From an uncultured Collinsella sp. (GTDB lineage Bacteria > Actinomycetota > Coriobacteriia > Coriobacteriales > Coriobacteriaceae), in contig CALFDL010000030.1 in NCBI GenBank assembly GCA_937950415.1, positions 1 to 6,730 of the forward strand: a stretch of DNA of 6,730 nt, read 5' to 3'. Each line of letters starts with the position of its first letter. The stretch's first letter is position 1. The notes under the pieces were generated by a model. It saw only the letters and a list, made by a program, of their open reading frames with translations. It was not told where the DNA came from and searched no databases. The translations under genes were made by a program, and so were the position numbers. Shown here piece by piece: positions 6,649 to 6,730 of the stretch.

Positions 6649-6730
6649 GTGGCTGTTTCGAATCCGCCTAAGGGAAGCGTTTCTTCTTCGTCCATCAAGC
6701 CGGTTACGCGCAAGGCCGTGCGTTGCCAGC
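6649..6730 (+). CDS. Hypothetical protein, N-terminus only (partial, GTG start)
   Basis: An open frame starts at a GTG preceded by GGGAGG (6638-6643) with 5 bases of spacing, and runs 27 codons off the window. It begins MAVSNPPKGSVSSSSIKP and continues with a basic stretch, VTRKAVRCQ. The Ser-rich, basic beginning looks like a flexible tail ahead of a folded domain that is not visible. An ATG 13 bases upstream is in another frame and stops within 12 codons, so the GTG is preferred. I do not recognise the family. Confidence 0.6.
   Translation, partial: MAVSNPPKGSVSSSSIKPVTRKAVRCQ

Overview
The window is GC-rich, densely coding bacterial DNA with strong Shine-Dalgarno sites. The style suggests an actinobacterium of the Coriobacteriia, possibly Collinsella-like. 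The grounds are the DUF4012 protein with an actinobacterial Ala/Gly-rich N-terminus, the GlmM N-terminus, the DUF5710 protein and the overall codon style. This placement is inference; I could not run a search.

Layout. (1) Positions 1-2389, minus strand: a DUF4012 membrane-anchored protein is followed after 12 bases by the first 18 codons of glmM (phosphoglucosamine mutase). The glmM ribosome site overlaps the DUF4012 stop codon, so the pair looks co-translated and points to envelope or surface-polysaccharide biology. (2) Positions 2539-3561, minus strand: an EamA/DMT-type ten-helix transporter. (3) Positions 3793-3970, plus strand: a self-contained tRNA unit with a promoter, tRNA-Val(GAC) with encoded CCA, and a strong intrinsic terminator. 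(4) Positions 4220-4906, plus strand: a DUF5710-domain protein with two widely spaced CxxC pairs. (5) Positions 4944-5228 and 5351-6433, minus strand: a 94-residue protein with two zinc knuckles, preceded by an HNH_2 endonuclease whose N-terminal half resembles a PUA/SRA-type reader domain. The pair converges on the DUF5710 gene. (6) Positions 6649-6730, plus strand: the first codons of an unrecognised gene with a GTG start, divergent from the HNH gene.

How the genes may work together. The DUF4012-glmM pair is the most credible functional link. The segment between the tRNA and the last gene (DUF5710 protein, zinc-knuckle protein, HNH protein) is the accessory-looking part. The HNH protein could be a modification-dependent or stand-alone restriction enzyme, but nothing in the sequence proves a defence role and no methyltransferase lies beside it. 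I see no CRISPR array, insertion sequence, integrase, rRNA or origin, and no gene-free stretch longer than 300 bases.
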